Positions 24,242 to 36,450 of a DNA stretch of 64,000 bases are shown one piece after another; within the stretch, counting starts at the first letter, position 1; every line of letters begins with the position of its first letter. Where the stretch lies: assembly GCF_014529535.1 (NCBI RefSeq), contig NC_050736.1, forward strand, positions 4,836,001 through 4,900,000, read 5' to 3'. The notes beneath the pieces were generated by a model. The model had not been told where the DNA came from and did no database searches. It saw only the letters and a list, made by a program, of their open reading frames with translations. This DNA is from Bradysia coprophila. Its lineage: Eukaryota > Arthropoda > Insecta > Diptera > Sciaridae. Made by a program: the position numbers and the translations under genes.

Positions 24242-25325
24242 TTCCCAAAATAAGATATTAAGGGAAAGTTATCAAAATTTTAGGAGCAGGAATAGTGAAT
24301 TTTAACCGTCAATCGGAACTTCCGATTCGGAAGTTGACTTGGCACTGATTGTGAATGTATAGTTGCTGAAAGTTTGGTTTGTATTGTTTGTGTTTCAACT
24401 GAAAACACACACCAAAATTTAGGTAATTTTTCCTTGTGTCACCTTTCAACCCGAATTGTGAAAAAAAGCATTTATTGAAACAATAAAGCTGCTGCCCTTG
24501 TAACGCGTTTGATCGACCCAAGTAACTTTTCCCTTTGCATTGAAAACTAAAAAGCGTGTAATCGCAAAAAGGGATTATACACACTTTATGGAGAGTAAAC
24601 GATCTTGGAATAAACAGAAAAAAAATGTGTAAAAACTCAAAAAGATTAAAATAGCCCGTGGGCTTCAGGCTATTAAACTAATTTTGCTGTATAAACTCCA
24701 TTTTCTGAACAAAATAAATATCTTAGACTCAGAAAATGTATCCAAGTTCCGTATCAGCGTAGGCCACCCGCATTTCAACGATATCAACACATTAGGAGAG
24801 TTCTAGGGTTTCCAAGAATTTTCTTTTAATAATATATATCGGGAAATTTTATTTTATTCAAAATCAGGAAGCTTTTTAAGTTTTTTTGCTCCCGGGAAGA
24901 AAATCGGTTTTTCCATCAGCGTGTCGGTCCCACTTCATCGGCATACGGTTTCATCGGTTCGTCAATTTCCAATTCTTTCTTCTTTGATCTCAGCAGCAAT
25001 CGAGCACTTATGTCTTGCTGCTGAGCGTAATCGCAGCTCACATTGCATCAAAGATAGCATTCGCCTTGTCCTCGGCGTTATTTAAAATCAGGCGTATTCT
25101 TTCGTATTCTTTTTTGAAATAAAAGGCCAGTGCCTTTAGCGAAGCGACGTCCATGGTGAGAATGTTCATCAATTTGTTTGTGCATTTTAAGCATTTACAT
25201 TTGACAGGATGAATGTTTCCATTTTGTAATTTTGTTTAACACTGCAAGACCTAGGTTTTCAACCAATTGACTTCGCACCTCTTCCGGAGTGTTACTTTAA
25301 TCACGCAAATATTCTAGACATATAC
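24242..25325. other. Gene-free stretch
   Basis: No exon recognised. The 24309-24584 minus open frame has no domain. A GCTCCCGGGAAG word near 24888 matches one near 22949, again suggesting repeat debris. Confidence 0.4.
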
Positions 25326-25327
25326 AT

Positions 25328-26178
25328 ATTTTAAGGCTGTGATCGGATCGTTGGTGCATCAATCGATCAAAGTATTTTTAATCTATTGATTTCAAATCTG
25401 AATGAGGAGTCAAACAAAGTCGGCCTCAAGATGAATTTGTCGAAAACGAAAATCATGACAAACATTGACGACGACAGAGACATTAAAATCGGTGATACTG
25501 TCATTGAACGAGTCGACAGTTATGTGTACCTAGGTCACAAATTGAAGTTGGGTCTAGACAACCAAACTGCAGAAATAAAACGTAGAATTGGTCTTGCATG
25601 GGCAGCGTTCGGAAAACTCAGGCTAATTTTCAAAAGCAAAATGAACAATAGTCTGAAACGTAAAGTGTTCGATACGTGTGTCCTTCCTGTGCTCACATAT
25701 GGAGCGGAAACGTTAACGTTAACAAAAGCTTCCGAAAATAAATTAAGAGTGGCACAAAGAGCTATGGAACGAAGTATGCTTGGAATTACGCTCAGAGATA
25801 GAATGACAAATCAATGGATTCGACAACAAACAAAAGTCGTTGATGTCATGGAAAGAATAGCATCTTTAAAGTGGAGCTGGGCGGGACATATTGCAAGAAG
25901 GACGGACGAACGTTGGACCAAAAAGATCATGAACTGGAGACCACCTAAAACACGACCTAGAGGTAGACCACCAGAGAGATGGAGTAATGGTATAAAGAGA
26001 ATTGCAGGCGCAAATTGGCAACAAGTGGCAACTAATCGTTCGGAATGGAAAAGAATTGGGGAGGCCTACGTCCAGCAGTGGAGAGAAACAGGCTGAAAAA
26101 GAAGAAGAAGAAGAAGATTTCAAATCTTGTACTTCAATTATTTAACATGCATTTTACTGTTATCGTATGTGATAGGTA
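25328..26178 (-). mobile_element. piggyBac-like MITE, copy 3, split by a LINE
   Basis: The flanks of the LINE fragment join into the reverse complement of the 5561-5765 MITE: AAAGTATTTTTAATC and GATTTCAAATCT on the left, then TTGTACTTCAATTATTTAAC and GCATTTTACT on the right, ending near GTATGTGATAGG. The right end carries an internal deletion and the left terminus is eroded. The MITE therefore predates the LINE. Confidence 0.65.
25388..26127 (+). mobile_element. 5'-truncated RTE-like LINE with 12-bp TSD
   Basis: The insert 25400-26115 encodes the C-terminal end of a non-LTR reverse transcriptase: thumb-like KVGLKMNLSKTKIM, YVYLGH, VLTYGAETLTLT, AQRAMERSMLGI and the typical tail KWSWAGHIARRTDERW ... 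RPRGRPPERW. The frame is open to a TGA at 26094-26096, followed by a (GAA)n tail as in RTE-type elements. The perfect 12-bp duplication GATTTCAAATCT flanks it (25388-25399, 26116-26127). Missing the endonuclease and most of the polymerase, it is a dead-on-arrival copy. The 12-bp duplication and open frame suggest fairly recent insertion. Clade assignment to RTE is from motif memory. Confidence 0.8.
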
Positions 26179-26938
26179 AAAACAAATTGCTGTCATATGA
26201 GGTACTTCGACGACTGTTTTATCATTTAGCGCCTTATCTACCAATACAATTATGGAATGGATACACAATTTCTGGTACATCTCTTCATTTCTTGGCTCAC
26301 ATTCCAAAATAAAAATTTCGTTTCAATATTCTGTCGATCAGAACCGGTCTCTAATCTAAGTACCTTTTTGTAGTATTCCCAAAATGTTGTGTCAAACGTA
26401 TCCAGTTTGCATTTCGGCATTATCTATAACAAAAAAAAAACGTTTATTGTTTTTCGATTGTTGTTTTTAGCCGCGTACAACGTACAAAGGGGCTCATAGG
26501 ATTACGATTCAGCCCAATATCCCACAATCCCCGGAGTCAGAGCAGGCCTAGTGTAATATATGGAATTCGAAAGGCCGTAAGGGCAAAGTGTTTCCGACTG
26601 TTCCGGCTGAAATCATTTTTTATGAGTCGATGCAAAGATAAACCCAAAGTCCTTCTCCGAACTGATGCATAATGTTAGAATTACGACATAGAGACATATA
26701 AAATCCATTACAAAACTCGGGATAAAAATGAAAAGTTCAGTTTTCTTGTGAAGTGTCTGTTGATCCGAGGCGAAATTGATCAAAAATATGCTGATAAAAA
26801 AAGTCAGTCGAGAGACCTGACCCGACACTATGTGATGGGCTCCATAGTCTTAGATATAAACCAGCTCTGTATTAGGCATTGCCTGACAATAGTTTTATTT
26901 ATCGAAAAGAATTTTCATACAATCATTTGCGTCAATTT
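26179..26938. other. Gene-free flank and Ctf4 3' end
   Basis: No gene recognised. A minus-strand AATAAA at 26894-26899 lies about 40 nt after the Ctf4 stop and is a likely poly(A) signal. Near 26713-26770 are words (CTCGGGATAAAAATG, GATCCGAGGCGAAAT) also seen near 5060-5260. Confidence 0.4.
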
Positions 26939-29900
26939 TTAATCATATTTGAACAGCTTTAAAGCCGCACTACCGTCATCTTCAGCTTTTCGCTTACTAG
27001 TTTTCAGGTCACTCTGAAGGGCTTTAAATTGCCGCATTCCAATTTTGGTCAACTCGGCCGCGATTACATCCGGATTTTCTGATTCAATTTCGTCTCTGTG
27101 TTCTTTAAACCAGTCCATAAACTTAATGCGAGGTGTAGTGGATACCTGAGAGAAAATCCAAAAATTATTTCGGTTCCTTGACTAGAAAAGAGTCTGTTAA
27201 AACTTACCGCATTTTGAGCCTGATTTTCAATGTTATCGTCTGGATAATTTGAGCCACCGTTATTCAACGTATCCTCGGCATTCGACTCATTCGTCAACGG
27301 GTTGAATCCGTTCAAAGACTGACTGTCTTGACTCTGTGAGTCACTGAAACCGATTGCTTTTTCAGTTAAATGACTTAGCGGATTTTTAGTCAACTTTGAA
27401 GCACCGCCGGCACCTCGCTTGAACGGATTACGTTTGCCTTGACTTGATAATATCGGTTTCTACAAAAACAAAATTTATGAGAGACTTTCACGACAGCTAC
27501 GAATGCCTCCTTACCGGTGCAATAGACATCGAAGGAGTTTTCTCCCTTTGAGCCAACATCAGAGACGCGTTCATCGGACTGTTTTGGAGAAGATTAACGG
27601 CTTCCATTTCAATGTCGTTGGAATGTTTCTCTTTCAGCTTTTCCTGGATTAATGAAATAAAATAAATTTTTTGGTACACACGTTCGGCAGCGTTTCCACT
27701 AACCTGCTCCTCAAATTGTGGCATCAGTTCACTTAGTTTCGCCGATAAGTGAATTCTTCCCAATTTGTTGGCATATTTGATAGCAATAGGAAGTAAATTT
27801 GGCGACGCAATCATTTCCACCAACTCCTTTGCGCGTACCTCATTTTCTGAACGGCAAGCAATCTGCAAGTTAGTCGATTTTAGGTAATGAAAATTTGTAT
27901 TAACGGGAACTATTCTCAACGTACCGCAAACAGCTTTATAGCAATTTCCTTCAAGCTTTTTTCAGCACCGTCCACTTGTAGATTGGCATGTCGTATCAAC
28001 GATTCTTCCAGTTCCGATTTTTCAGATTCCATGTCGCACATTGGTATTTGCATTGGTAGTTCAGACACTAATGGCTTCGGAGTTGTCATCGGGTACGCTC
28101 CACCACGACATAAAATTGCCCGCACAATTTGGCTATGCTCCGATACATCGACAATGAAGAATGTGTCTGAGGCATTTTTTATCTACAAAATGTAAAGTCA
28201 AGACTCCACGGGACAGACTACAATTGAATGCCTCCTTACATGCTTGTTCATATCACAGATGGTTGTCCAATAGTTTCCCTTTAAATTGAACAGGCGAACC
28301 GTTCCCATCGTATCATTACACACTGGCGATCCTCTGTCGGAAAATCCGAACCAAGTCAGCTTTGTGCCCGGAGTTAAGGCCAGTCTGAATTCTCGACAAC
28401 GTACACTCAAACCAATAGCTTGCACTAACATTACGGTTATATTTTGGCTATTGTTCAGGGGAGTACCAGCATGATAGGCCACTATAATTGTGTCGCCATA
28501 GCCAGCAACAGCTACGAAAATAAGATTGTTTGATATTTTGTTGGAGAGACTCATCAACCGAAGTATTAGTTAACATACCAACAGGTGGTCCAGGTAGCGA
28601 AATTAATTCTCGTTGTGTGCCCATCACACTAAATATTCTCAAATTATTGACGTCGGTTGCAACAGCCACTAATTTCTCGGAAGCACCCACTGCGATTATT
28701 TCTTCGCAATCCGGTAAACTGATTGACCATTCCCGGCTGCCCGCACTAAGAGCAATGCAAACTAATTTACTCGGAGTCTCACACCCTAATGCAAGCACAG
28801 TTGCACTTAATGCAGCCATTGTGTGATTCAAATAGTTTCCAATATGAATGTCATGATGAACGCTAGCATCATGAAATTCGACCCCAATAGAATTCTCATC
28901 GTCTGTATTATGGGCTTTGACGACTCCGACATTATTCCAACACATGTACCGATGTTCCAAATGGGATGGCGTTGAACTGGATTGGAATGGTGGCTGTATA
29001 GCGCTTACTGTATTTGTAACTTTAACATCGGCAACACTATCCGATCGGTTGGTTTTCAGTTCTAGCAAGTCGTCATCGTCATCTTTATTTTTCGTCAGAC
29101 CCAAGGTCTCATTTTTTATTCGTTCCAAGGACACACAGTTTTCATTGTCTTCATCGTCCTTATCGAATTCAACTGGAAACCAAAATTATTATATTGCGTC
29201 TCCGACCTAATTCATTAAAAACTTACTGTCGCCAAAGTCCACATCATCTTTCACTGAATCAGTCTCATCGATTCCATTTTCAAGAATGTCTTCATCCGCG
29301 TTATAGCAGTCGATGATTGTCCCCAATTGGCCAGTACAATCGGTATATGCAAATTCGCCGTTGTTCGCTGGATTCCATTGAATAGCCGTGATTTTCTGAG
29401 CATCCGTTGCTTTCGTTTCACCTTTGATAACGTCTCCCGATCTCACTTCCCATACCGATATTTCTGCCGTTAATGTACCAGCGGCTATGTATCTACCGCA
29501 TGGAGAAAACGAGCAAACGGTGTAGTCGCTTGTTATCTAAATCAGAGCATAAGCGGCTTCTTTACCATAATTGGCGGCAAGTCAAATATAAAAGAGTTTA
29601 CCTTGTCGTCCTTCAGAGTAACAGTCTTAGACCAGTTAACTGTTTCAACAACCTGAACTTGTTTTCCTTGCACGAAGGCCAGTTGTGACCCCTTTGTCGG
29701 TTCAAATGATGGAGTGACTGAACGAAAACATAATTAGCAAACATTCGGCGAATAGTCAAATGACGTGAAATTACCGAAACTTTTGGCATTGTAGAAACTA
29801 GTAGCTTCCTGGAAACCTTTTATGGTTTTTATTTCTTTGCGTTCCTTTAGATCCCAGATTTTTATTGTTCCATCACCGGATGAAGATGCCAGCAGCCCTT

Positions 29901-30518
29901 TAGGACTTGTGTCAATTTTTAAAATTGGTCCATCGTGACCAGTCAATTCAAAAAATTCGTCACTTTTGTCAATTGGAACGACTTTTATAATTGTGTCCTC
30001 AGAGCCAGCAGCTATGAACTGGAACAAAGGCGATATAGAATAAAGGTACACGAACTATTGTAAACAATAACAACGGTCCTTACTTTAGAATCTACTTTAA
30101 TTGTGGTCACTGGAGCCGTAAATGAAAACTCTGTTCCGTCACGGTTTCGTTCTGGGTATGTGTATGCCTTCAGGAGAGAAATATTAAATTACCTGTAGAA
30201 CGATGATGTTGGAACATGGAATTACCTGAACAGTATTCAAATCTGTGGAAGCAAGAATCCGATCGGGATAATGAGCAGTACAGATGACATATTCTCCGAT
30301 ACATTCAGAGTTTGGATCGTCATCATCGATTCCTTGCCAAATGCGAATATCTCCATCGGTACCAGAAGTTATGATACGACTAAGAGAATGTAAATCTTGA
30401 GTCAAAATATTGATATTGCGAAGTAGAATACAAAAACTCACTCGCCATCCGCTGTATAGCAACAATGTGTATGACCCGCAGAATGGGCATATCTCAAAAG
30501 TGATCGCTTAAAGGGCAT
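26939..30518 (-). CDS. Ctf4: Ctf4/And-1/WDHD1, replisome adaptor
   Basis: Thirteen exons: 30442-30518, 30226-30379, 30084-30167, 29775-30018, 29602-29717, 29227-29536, 28579-29172, 28240-28511, 27925-28182, 27704-27862, 27515-27643, 27208-27459 and 26939-27145. Phases all agree, giving 951 residues. It starts MPFKRSLLRYAHSAGHTHCC, the And-1 N-terminus, and continues through WD40 repeats to about residue 330 (SGTDGDIRIWQG, SGDGTIKIWDLKER). An acidic linker follows, then the SepB-type second propeller (SSTPSHLEHRYMCWNNVG, VEFHDASVHH). Next come a helical bundle, the conserved GKRNPFKR (about 807-814) and a C-terminal HMG-box-like segment (about 884-951, FMDWFKEHRDEIESENPD). The family links MCM helicase to polymerase alpha. 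Introns are mostly 55-75 bp. Human WDHD1 is about 1129 residues, so this is a compact form. Confidence 0.93.
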
Positions 30519-31202
30519 TTTTAATGGAACAAAACAGCGAAATTAACTTATTTCGTCGATCGACACAATCACAAAGTTGAGAAGTGACGTTATAATTCGC
30601 GCCAATACCACTTACATCTGCGGTGCCAAAATGTAGATGGCTTCGCTATTCATATAAACAGTTGAAGCTGTTAACCCTCTGAAGGTTGTGCGATAACGGA
30701 ATGATTTCTTAAAAATAGTCTTGCAATGAGTTTGAAACTGTTTCTAAATGATATACAGTTTTTTATGTATTTGTTGTGGACTGTATATTTTAGGCAACTT
30801 CGCGAGCCCGAAATAAGTGAAATTTAAAGTGCCGAAAATAAACCGTCCACAGTAGATGCGTACACAACTTTTCATGCTGAAGGCATAAATTACGAGGTAT
30901 GAAAATAACTAATTTTGTTGGTAATTTGGTTTGGTGACTGGATATTTCAGATGCATCTGAGTTTACTTTAGATTGTTAAAGTCCGAAAGGATATATACGA
31001 ATAGTCATTAACCAAGGGGAGCAATTCGCTCAAGGTGGGATTTCCCCGAGGTGAGGACAACATTTTTCATCATTGCGTTTAGCGAAAATCCGGATTTTTG
31101 TGCACTTTGAATAACATAAAATAAATCAATGATGCATTTCATACATTTAAAAGTGAAGCTACTCTATTAAATCATTGAAATAAATAGACTGTTATGATCA
31201 GA
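30519..31202. other. Ctf4 upstream region with repeat fragment
   Basis: No coding sequence is supported. About 30768-30900 is a hairpin repeat (GTTGTGGACTGTATATTTTA against AAATAAACCGTCCAC) followed by ACACAACTTTTCATGCTGAA. The same unit occurs at 43545-43640. Confidence 0.45.
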
Positions 31203-31960
31203 GCGAGAAAACCGAAGACTAGTCAGTATAACTTGCCTCGGGTACTTGTCAAAGTATTTGTTTCTCTTTCAACGTGGTACGTTGAGAGCGAGAGGACAGA
31301 AGACCAGTTTATTTTAACTTGCCTTGGGGTACTTGTCAAAATATCTTCTTCTCTTTCATAATAACACTCTATAGACTGATAAATCTGAGACATTTTTATC
31401 CCGAGTTATTTAATGGATTTTGTGGATTTTACAGGTTGAGTGCGTTGAAAGTAGTGCTTGAAACATGAAAACCGTTTTCACCAATGGACGTATACACCTC
31501 ATAATTGGGAAGTGGACATAGACACAAATAGACCCAATTATGGGTATGAGTATGAGTATTATGTGTACAGTTTCGTTGGTTTTCAAAACGCTTCAGGCTT
31601 CATAGTGGGTAGAGATAAGCAAACAAAGCATAAACATTGGTATGGCACTAATGGAAACGTTGTACGGTTTTACTTACTTGCAAGATTGCGATTATTGGAG
31701 CAAATTAAATTCAGTTATGTGATAAGTAAATTCTCTGATGCGTTATGAATTTAAGCTGTTACGAACTGCTGTTTGACTCAAAATACTGAACGAAGAAAAC
31801 ACGTTTTATGGCTTAGAACGAGAACAATTGACCATTGTCATAAACGAAATGAATTCGATAGTAGAAAAGTGGCCCATAAACAAACCATCATCATCACTGA
31901 ATAGTGAGTGTTGTGTATGCGGCGCATGCCATTGAACTTCTGACATACGATGGTGGTATT
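31203..31960. repeat. Dispersed repeat modules shared with 48.35-48.83 kb
   Basis: A 55-75 bp module (ACTTGCCTCGGGTACTTGTC ... TCTCTTTC) occurs twice in tandem (about 31203-31280 and 31285-31362), and inverted once at about 48400-48475. A larger block at about 31650-31955 (TTACTTACTTGCAAGATTGC to CATTGAACTTCTGAC) has an inverted counterpart at about 48350-48740. Both copies read a similar short peptide ending in SDAL/SEAL, but this follows from DNA similarity and I see no gene. Confidence 0.6.
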
Positions 31961-31961
31961 A

Positions 31962-33025
31962 CACAGAGAAAAATCTTGGATTAGATTTAAATCTTTTGCG
32001 GATTACATATAGGACCAAATTTATTTTTGGATTGAAATCTAATTTTTCGAAAGATTACTTGCATTTAATCTTTCGAAAATAATCTGTCCATGTATTAGAT
32101 CGAAATCTTACAAGAGATTTCATTTTTTTTTATTTTGAAATTAAAAAGTTTTTCCAACATTTATTTGAATATTGAGTCAGATTTATTTGTTTTATTTATT
32201 CTGAAATTGGAAATTTTATTTGTTTAGTTAAAATTAAATGTTTTTTTTTACTTACACTTTGATCAGGATTTGAACTCGTTAACCTCGGTACCTCCGTATT
32301 GCGTTCTTAACCTTAGCAAGATTTATTTTCGAACCATTTTTCTAATTATTCAATAAACTATTATCATACTTCATAAATTTGTATGAGCAACGATAAGGAA
32401 GTTCAGCCTGTCGAGCCTGGCAAAACTATTGAAAAGTACCATAAGCGTCTGGAAAATATTATAATAAAACGATATTTTGCACCCATATTTTATTGTACCA
32501 TTTGATTAAGAAGTATAACAGACCAGTTTGCATGAAAGAATTATTAACTTTTTTAACGATTTCTGTACTCAGAAATCAATATCCTTTATGAAAAGAAAAA
32601 AAATCTCAAACATTTGTGTACTGTGGTTTTTACTTTTGAATCGCTAACAGATGACTAAAAATTTAACATGGCAGTAGCTTCTAATCATAAACGCTATTTC
32701 ATTTCATTTCATTTATTTCAGTTTCAAAATTACAAATACAAAAACATCTGCGTAGCTCTAGTGTGACGAAGTCAATTCGAAAGAGCTACGAAAACACTAG
32801 ATACCAGAACAACGAACTTTGAACAAAAACAAAACATTTTCGTTGCAAAATCTTCACTTCTCATTGCTACTATCACTTTTAGCCATTTTAACCCGAAACG
32901 CAATCTATCAAAAGATTTAATTTTTGTAATCTTTGAAAAAAGATTGAAACGAAATCTTTCGAAATATTTAAAATATTCATAATCTTTCCCTAGATTAAAC
33001 ATTTAATCCGAATTTTTTCTCTGTG
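31962..33025. repeat. 1064-bp TIR element (CACAGAGAAAAA ends)
   Basis: Inverted ends CACAGAGAAAAATCTTGGAT and CACAGAGAAAAAATTCGGAT border a non-coding body with many 'aatctttcgaaa' words near both ends. A tRNA-like block (GAGTTCAAATCCTGATCA on the minus strand, about 32252-32330) sits inside. It adjoins the dispersed repeat on its left and may have inserted into it. No target duplication is clear. Confidence 0.6.
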
Positions 33026-33119
33026 ATGTTTCATACGTTGTGTATGCAAAAATAATTCTCGTTGGGGACGAATTCACACATATACTGTGATTGAGTGTAT
33101 GATGAAAAAAAATTTACAA

Positions 33120-33328
33120 GCTTCATGATACGAAAACAGACGAAATCACTCGCCTTCGGCGTCTGGTCTGGAAACCTCTCACACGTTAAAAAAAACTTTT
33201 AGTCCTAGGTACGAAATGTACTATTCTAGCCCTAGACCTGTTTACAAGGTCTGCTCAGAGAGAACTAAAAAACTGTTGTTTCCGATAACTTTCGGCGCGT
33301 GATTTCGTCTGTTTTTGTATAATGAAGC
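33120..33328. repeat. 209-bp inverted-repeat element
   Basis: Arms 33120-33149 and 33299-33328 are inverted copies (GCTTCATGATACGAAAACAG), about 90 percent identical. The interior is non-coding. Confidence 0.65.
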
Positions 33329-34000
33329 GTGTAAAGGCGTTTTTCGTAACACTCAACATTTTCGTTATGAAAACAATACGTTTTAAAAAGTGCTTCGAGT
33401 GACAGCTACCAATACTATTTTGTATCAACAATTTTTCCACATTTTCTTATAGTGACAATTTGTTTCAAACGCTGCACTGTTTCAGTATAGGTAGAGTGCT
33501 AAACGGCTAAACTACCTAAAATCTACCGTCCACCACAGATATGTTATATGTAAATAACTAAAAAAATCGAAGAAATCACGAACAAAAAAAACATTCAAAA
33601 AACTAAGTATCACGGCGGTGCATTTCGATCATTTCGATCAATGGGAAATTCATTTTTTTTAATACTCAAGCTACACCGTTCAACTTTAATCATGTTAGCA
33701 TTCATTCACAAACGAAGTGCATTTAAAAAAAGAGTAGCCCTCAAAGAGTTAATACGAAGTGTCAAGAAAGAAAACTCTACAAACGCGCGCTATAAACTCT
33801 CCGTTAACACAATCGCTGTCATTCTCGCACAATTTGTTTGTACTGAAAATTCGACGGTGTGATAAAAAATAATAATTTCTTTATTTACCGAATGCTATTT
33901 GTGTTGAAAGTATTCGTATTCATTAATCAGCGCACATTTTATTGTTACGAATCAATTAAAATGCACTCGAATACAAGCATTGAATGACGCATCAAAGAAC
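33329..34000. other. MAN1 upstream flank
   Basis: Nothing coding is supported; the open frame at 33641-33862 has no domain and no splice context. Confidence 0.4.
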
Positions 34001-34035
34001 TATAAATAGATCGTCGAGACTAGACAGTTTTAGTG
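34001..34035 (+). promoter_or_regulatory. MAN1 core promoter: TATA box and initiator
   Basis: TATAAATAGA at 34001-34010 is a canonical TATA box. ACAGTTTTAG about 25 bp further (34024-34033) resembles the arthropod initiator (TCAGTY). Transcription would start about 65 nt before the MAN1 ATG at 34093. This is the clearest core promoter in the window. Confidence 0.6.
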
Positions 34036-34092
34036 AGGTTATATTTTTATTTGTTTGATAGAACACAATAATACCACAAAATAATATCGAAA

Positions 34093-36450
34093 ATGGATCA
34101 CTTGAATTCGTTGAGTGACCAAGAACTGAGACAGAGATTGCTACAGTATGGACTTAATTTACCGATCACCCACTCAACGCGCAGTACGTTGATCAAAAAA
34201 CTTCGCATGCATATGGATAATGAACAAAAAAAACTCAAACAGGCAACATCATTGGTGACAAGATATTCGTCGGATGAAGACAATTCAGATAAGGAAACAC
34301 GACGGCAACATCGTACAACAATGCCGCCACCGAAAACTAACAGAAAACTAACAAGTGCACCGACAAAAACAAACATTTCGCCGCGAAGTCAGTCCGTCTA
34401 TGTGTCACCTGTTGTACGGCATTATACGGACAGTGAAGATGACAGTGGGGCCAGTGCAACAAACAGTTTAAATAAGACATTCTCGAATGCACAGATCAGT
34501 AATAAGAACAACCGAAGTTATATTCGTGGACGAACGTCACAAAATTTCATCAGCGGCTACGACAGGTCCAGCACGTCCAGCAATACAAGTTTATCGAAAT
34601 CGCGCGAACACTTAGCAACTTCTAATGGTCATAGCGATGACTTGTTTTCGGATTATTCACATGGACTTTCGACGCATTACCCACGATCCACTCTATCCAC
34701 ATCTTCACGTGAGTATTTAGTGCATGAAGTAAAGTGAGAAGAAGAAATATTTTTTGCCAAATTTCGCAATCTGACTCTCTTAGCTCTGATTGATCACTTA
34801 GCCCCCTTAGCCCTGACTGACCATTAATCATTTTCTCTTCGTATTGCAGTATCGCCGCGTCGTTTAACTCAAACAATCAATGCATCACCAATTCGATCAC
34901 GACACTTCAACGAAACATTTGCTTCCGGACCCAGTGAATCCAATATTGTTCATCAGGCTGACCGTCAACCAGTTCGAACTTCCGTTTCGATCGGAACGGC
35001 ATTGTCCAGTTTCTTCACAAAATTGAATGAACAATTCAGCATCATCCTGGGACTGTTTGTCGTATTTTTTGCTGTCGTCGCAATCATTTACATTTCAATC
35101 AGTCCAGATTTGGCGAGCACGGTGAACGTACAAGAAGCTGTTTACAATTTGTGTTCGAACGATCATCTGGATTCGAAAGGGGTGATGTGCATTCACACCG
35201 ATGACATAAACTCAACATTGAATTTAATCAAAATGACGGCAACGGAGCTACAGAAACGGATGGAACTGAACAAGTGCAAAGATTCGTCGATTCCATTCAC
35301 AATGAGTGCGAAAGAAGTGGTGAACAATGCCATGCAAAAGTCATCCAATTATCCGTTGATAACGCTAATCAATGACCTGCATAACATGGAATATTTGATC
35401 AAAATGAATCCACAGTGGAGCATCGCAAACTGTGACTCAAACGGCTACAATTTGAGCTTCGATGATGTGGTTGAATTGCGTCACAAACAATCCAATTACT
35501 TTGTGATATTAAAACCGCGTCTGCCATTCATGTGTTCATTGTACAATAAAATGGGGGTCTTTTTCACGATCATTGGATGGATCGGACTGATTTCATCGGT
35601 TGTCTATAGTGTCTACGTCATTTATCGAATGATTGTGAATTACATCCAGTCGAATAGAGACAAAAAGAATCTGTTAATAGCCGATATCATAACGGCTGTA
35701 ATGGAGAAAGCCGAAGATGATCCAACAAATCCACTGGTCGTGGTGAACCATTTGCGTGACAAATTGCTGTCAGCTCCAGCCCGTTCGAATTTGGAATGGG
35801 CCTGGGATCAGGCCATCGATTATTTGGAAAATCACGATAGTCGCATCAAATTCGAGATCGGTTGCCGAAACGGTGAAGATTGCCGGTTAATGAAATGGGT
35901 GGACACGGCCGCAAGTTCTGGGGGAAAGCGTGCATTCGCTAAGAAATGGCAATGTTCAGCCTACGATAAATTGAACAAAATAAAAGATCCGCCGACGCAG
36001 TGTCTGAAGATTCGTCAAATGTTCGAGAAGCACGAGGTGAACAATCCCAACTTGAAGCAGATCGTTACGGATGCCCTGTTGGAAAAGGCTGAAAACAAAT
36101 GCAAAATACACGACATTGAACTGGACTTGAATACGTGTTGTGTGTACGTCCGATGTGCTACACCCGCCGATGCAGGTAAATTCGATAATAATTAACGTGA
36201 GAAAACCCTTTCAGACGACTTATTATGTACTTCTATTGCAGGCATGGTACACGACCTCGTCAACGGATGGTGGTTCGACGGTCGTTTGGTATCGATTAAA
36301 TTTTTGCGCATTGAACGATACTTGAGTCGGTTTCCGCATTCAACGGGAGTGGCCCTGCTGCAGCCATCAAACACGAATAACTTATCAATGTCCTATTGCG
36401 TAGAAGAAAGTGGTCGTGCTCGTCCTCAAGGGTCTGCCGATGATGACTAG
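34093..36450 (+). CDS. MAN1: MAN1, LEM-domain inner nuclear membrane protein
   Basis: Three exons: 34093-34708, 34850-36175 and 36242-36450, phases agreeing, 716 residues. The LEM domain is at residues 1-44 ([19 protein letters not shown] ... STLIKKL), which binds BAF. A long Ser/Thr/Arg-rich nucleoplasmic stretch follows. Two membrane segments are at about 267-289 ([20 protein letters not shown]) and 441-464 ([20 protein letters not shown]), bounding a lumenal loop with several cysteines. Beyond is the Man1-Src1 winged-helix region (about 475-600), then an RRM-like end at about 635-690 ([29 protein letters not shown]). The RRM separates MAN1 from LEMD2. MAN1 tethers chromatin and restrains Smad signalling. 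The tail is short and acidic. The start has good context (aaaATGG) after a TATA promoter. Confidence 0.93.

Noticed and set aside
30168-30193. 25-bp intron in Ctf4 from a donor at 30192
   Set aside because: Too short; the donor at 30225 gives a 58-bp intron and restores the family sequence.
31458-31748. 96-residue frame with a peptide similar to one at 48643-48825 (minus)
   Set aside because: The similarity is explained by a shared DNA repeat; the frames diverge elsewhere and have no domain.
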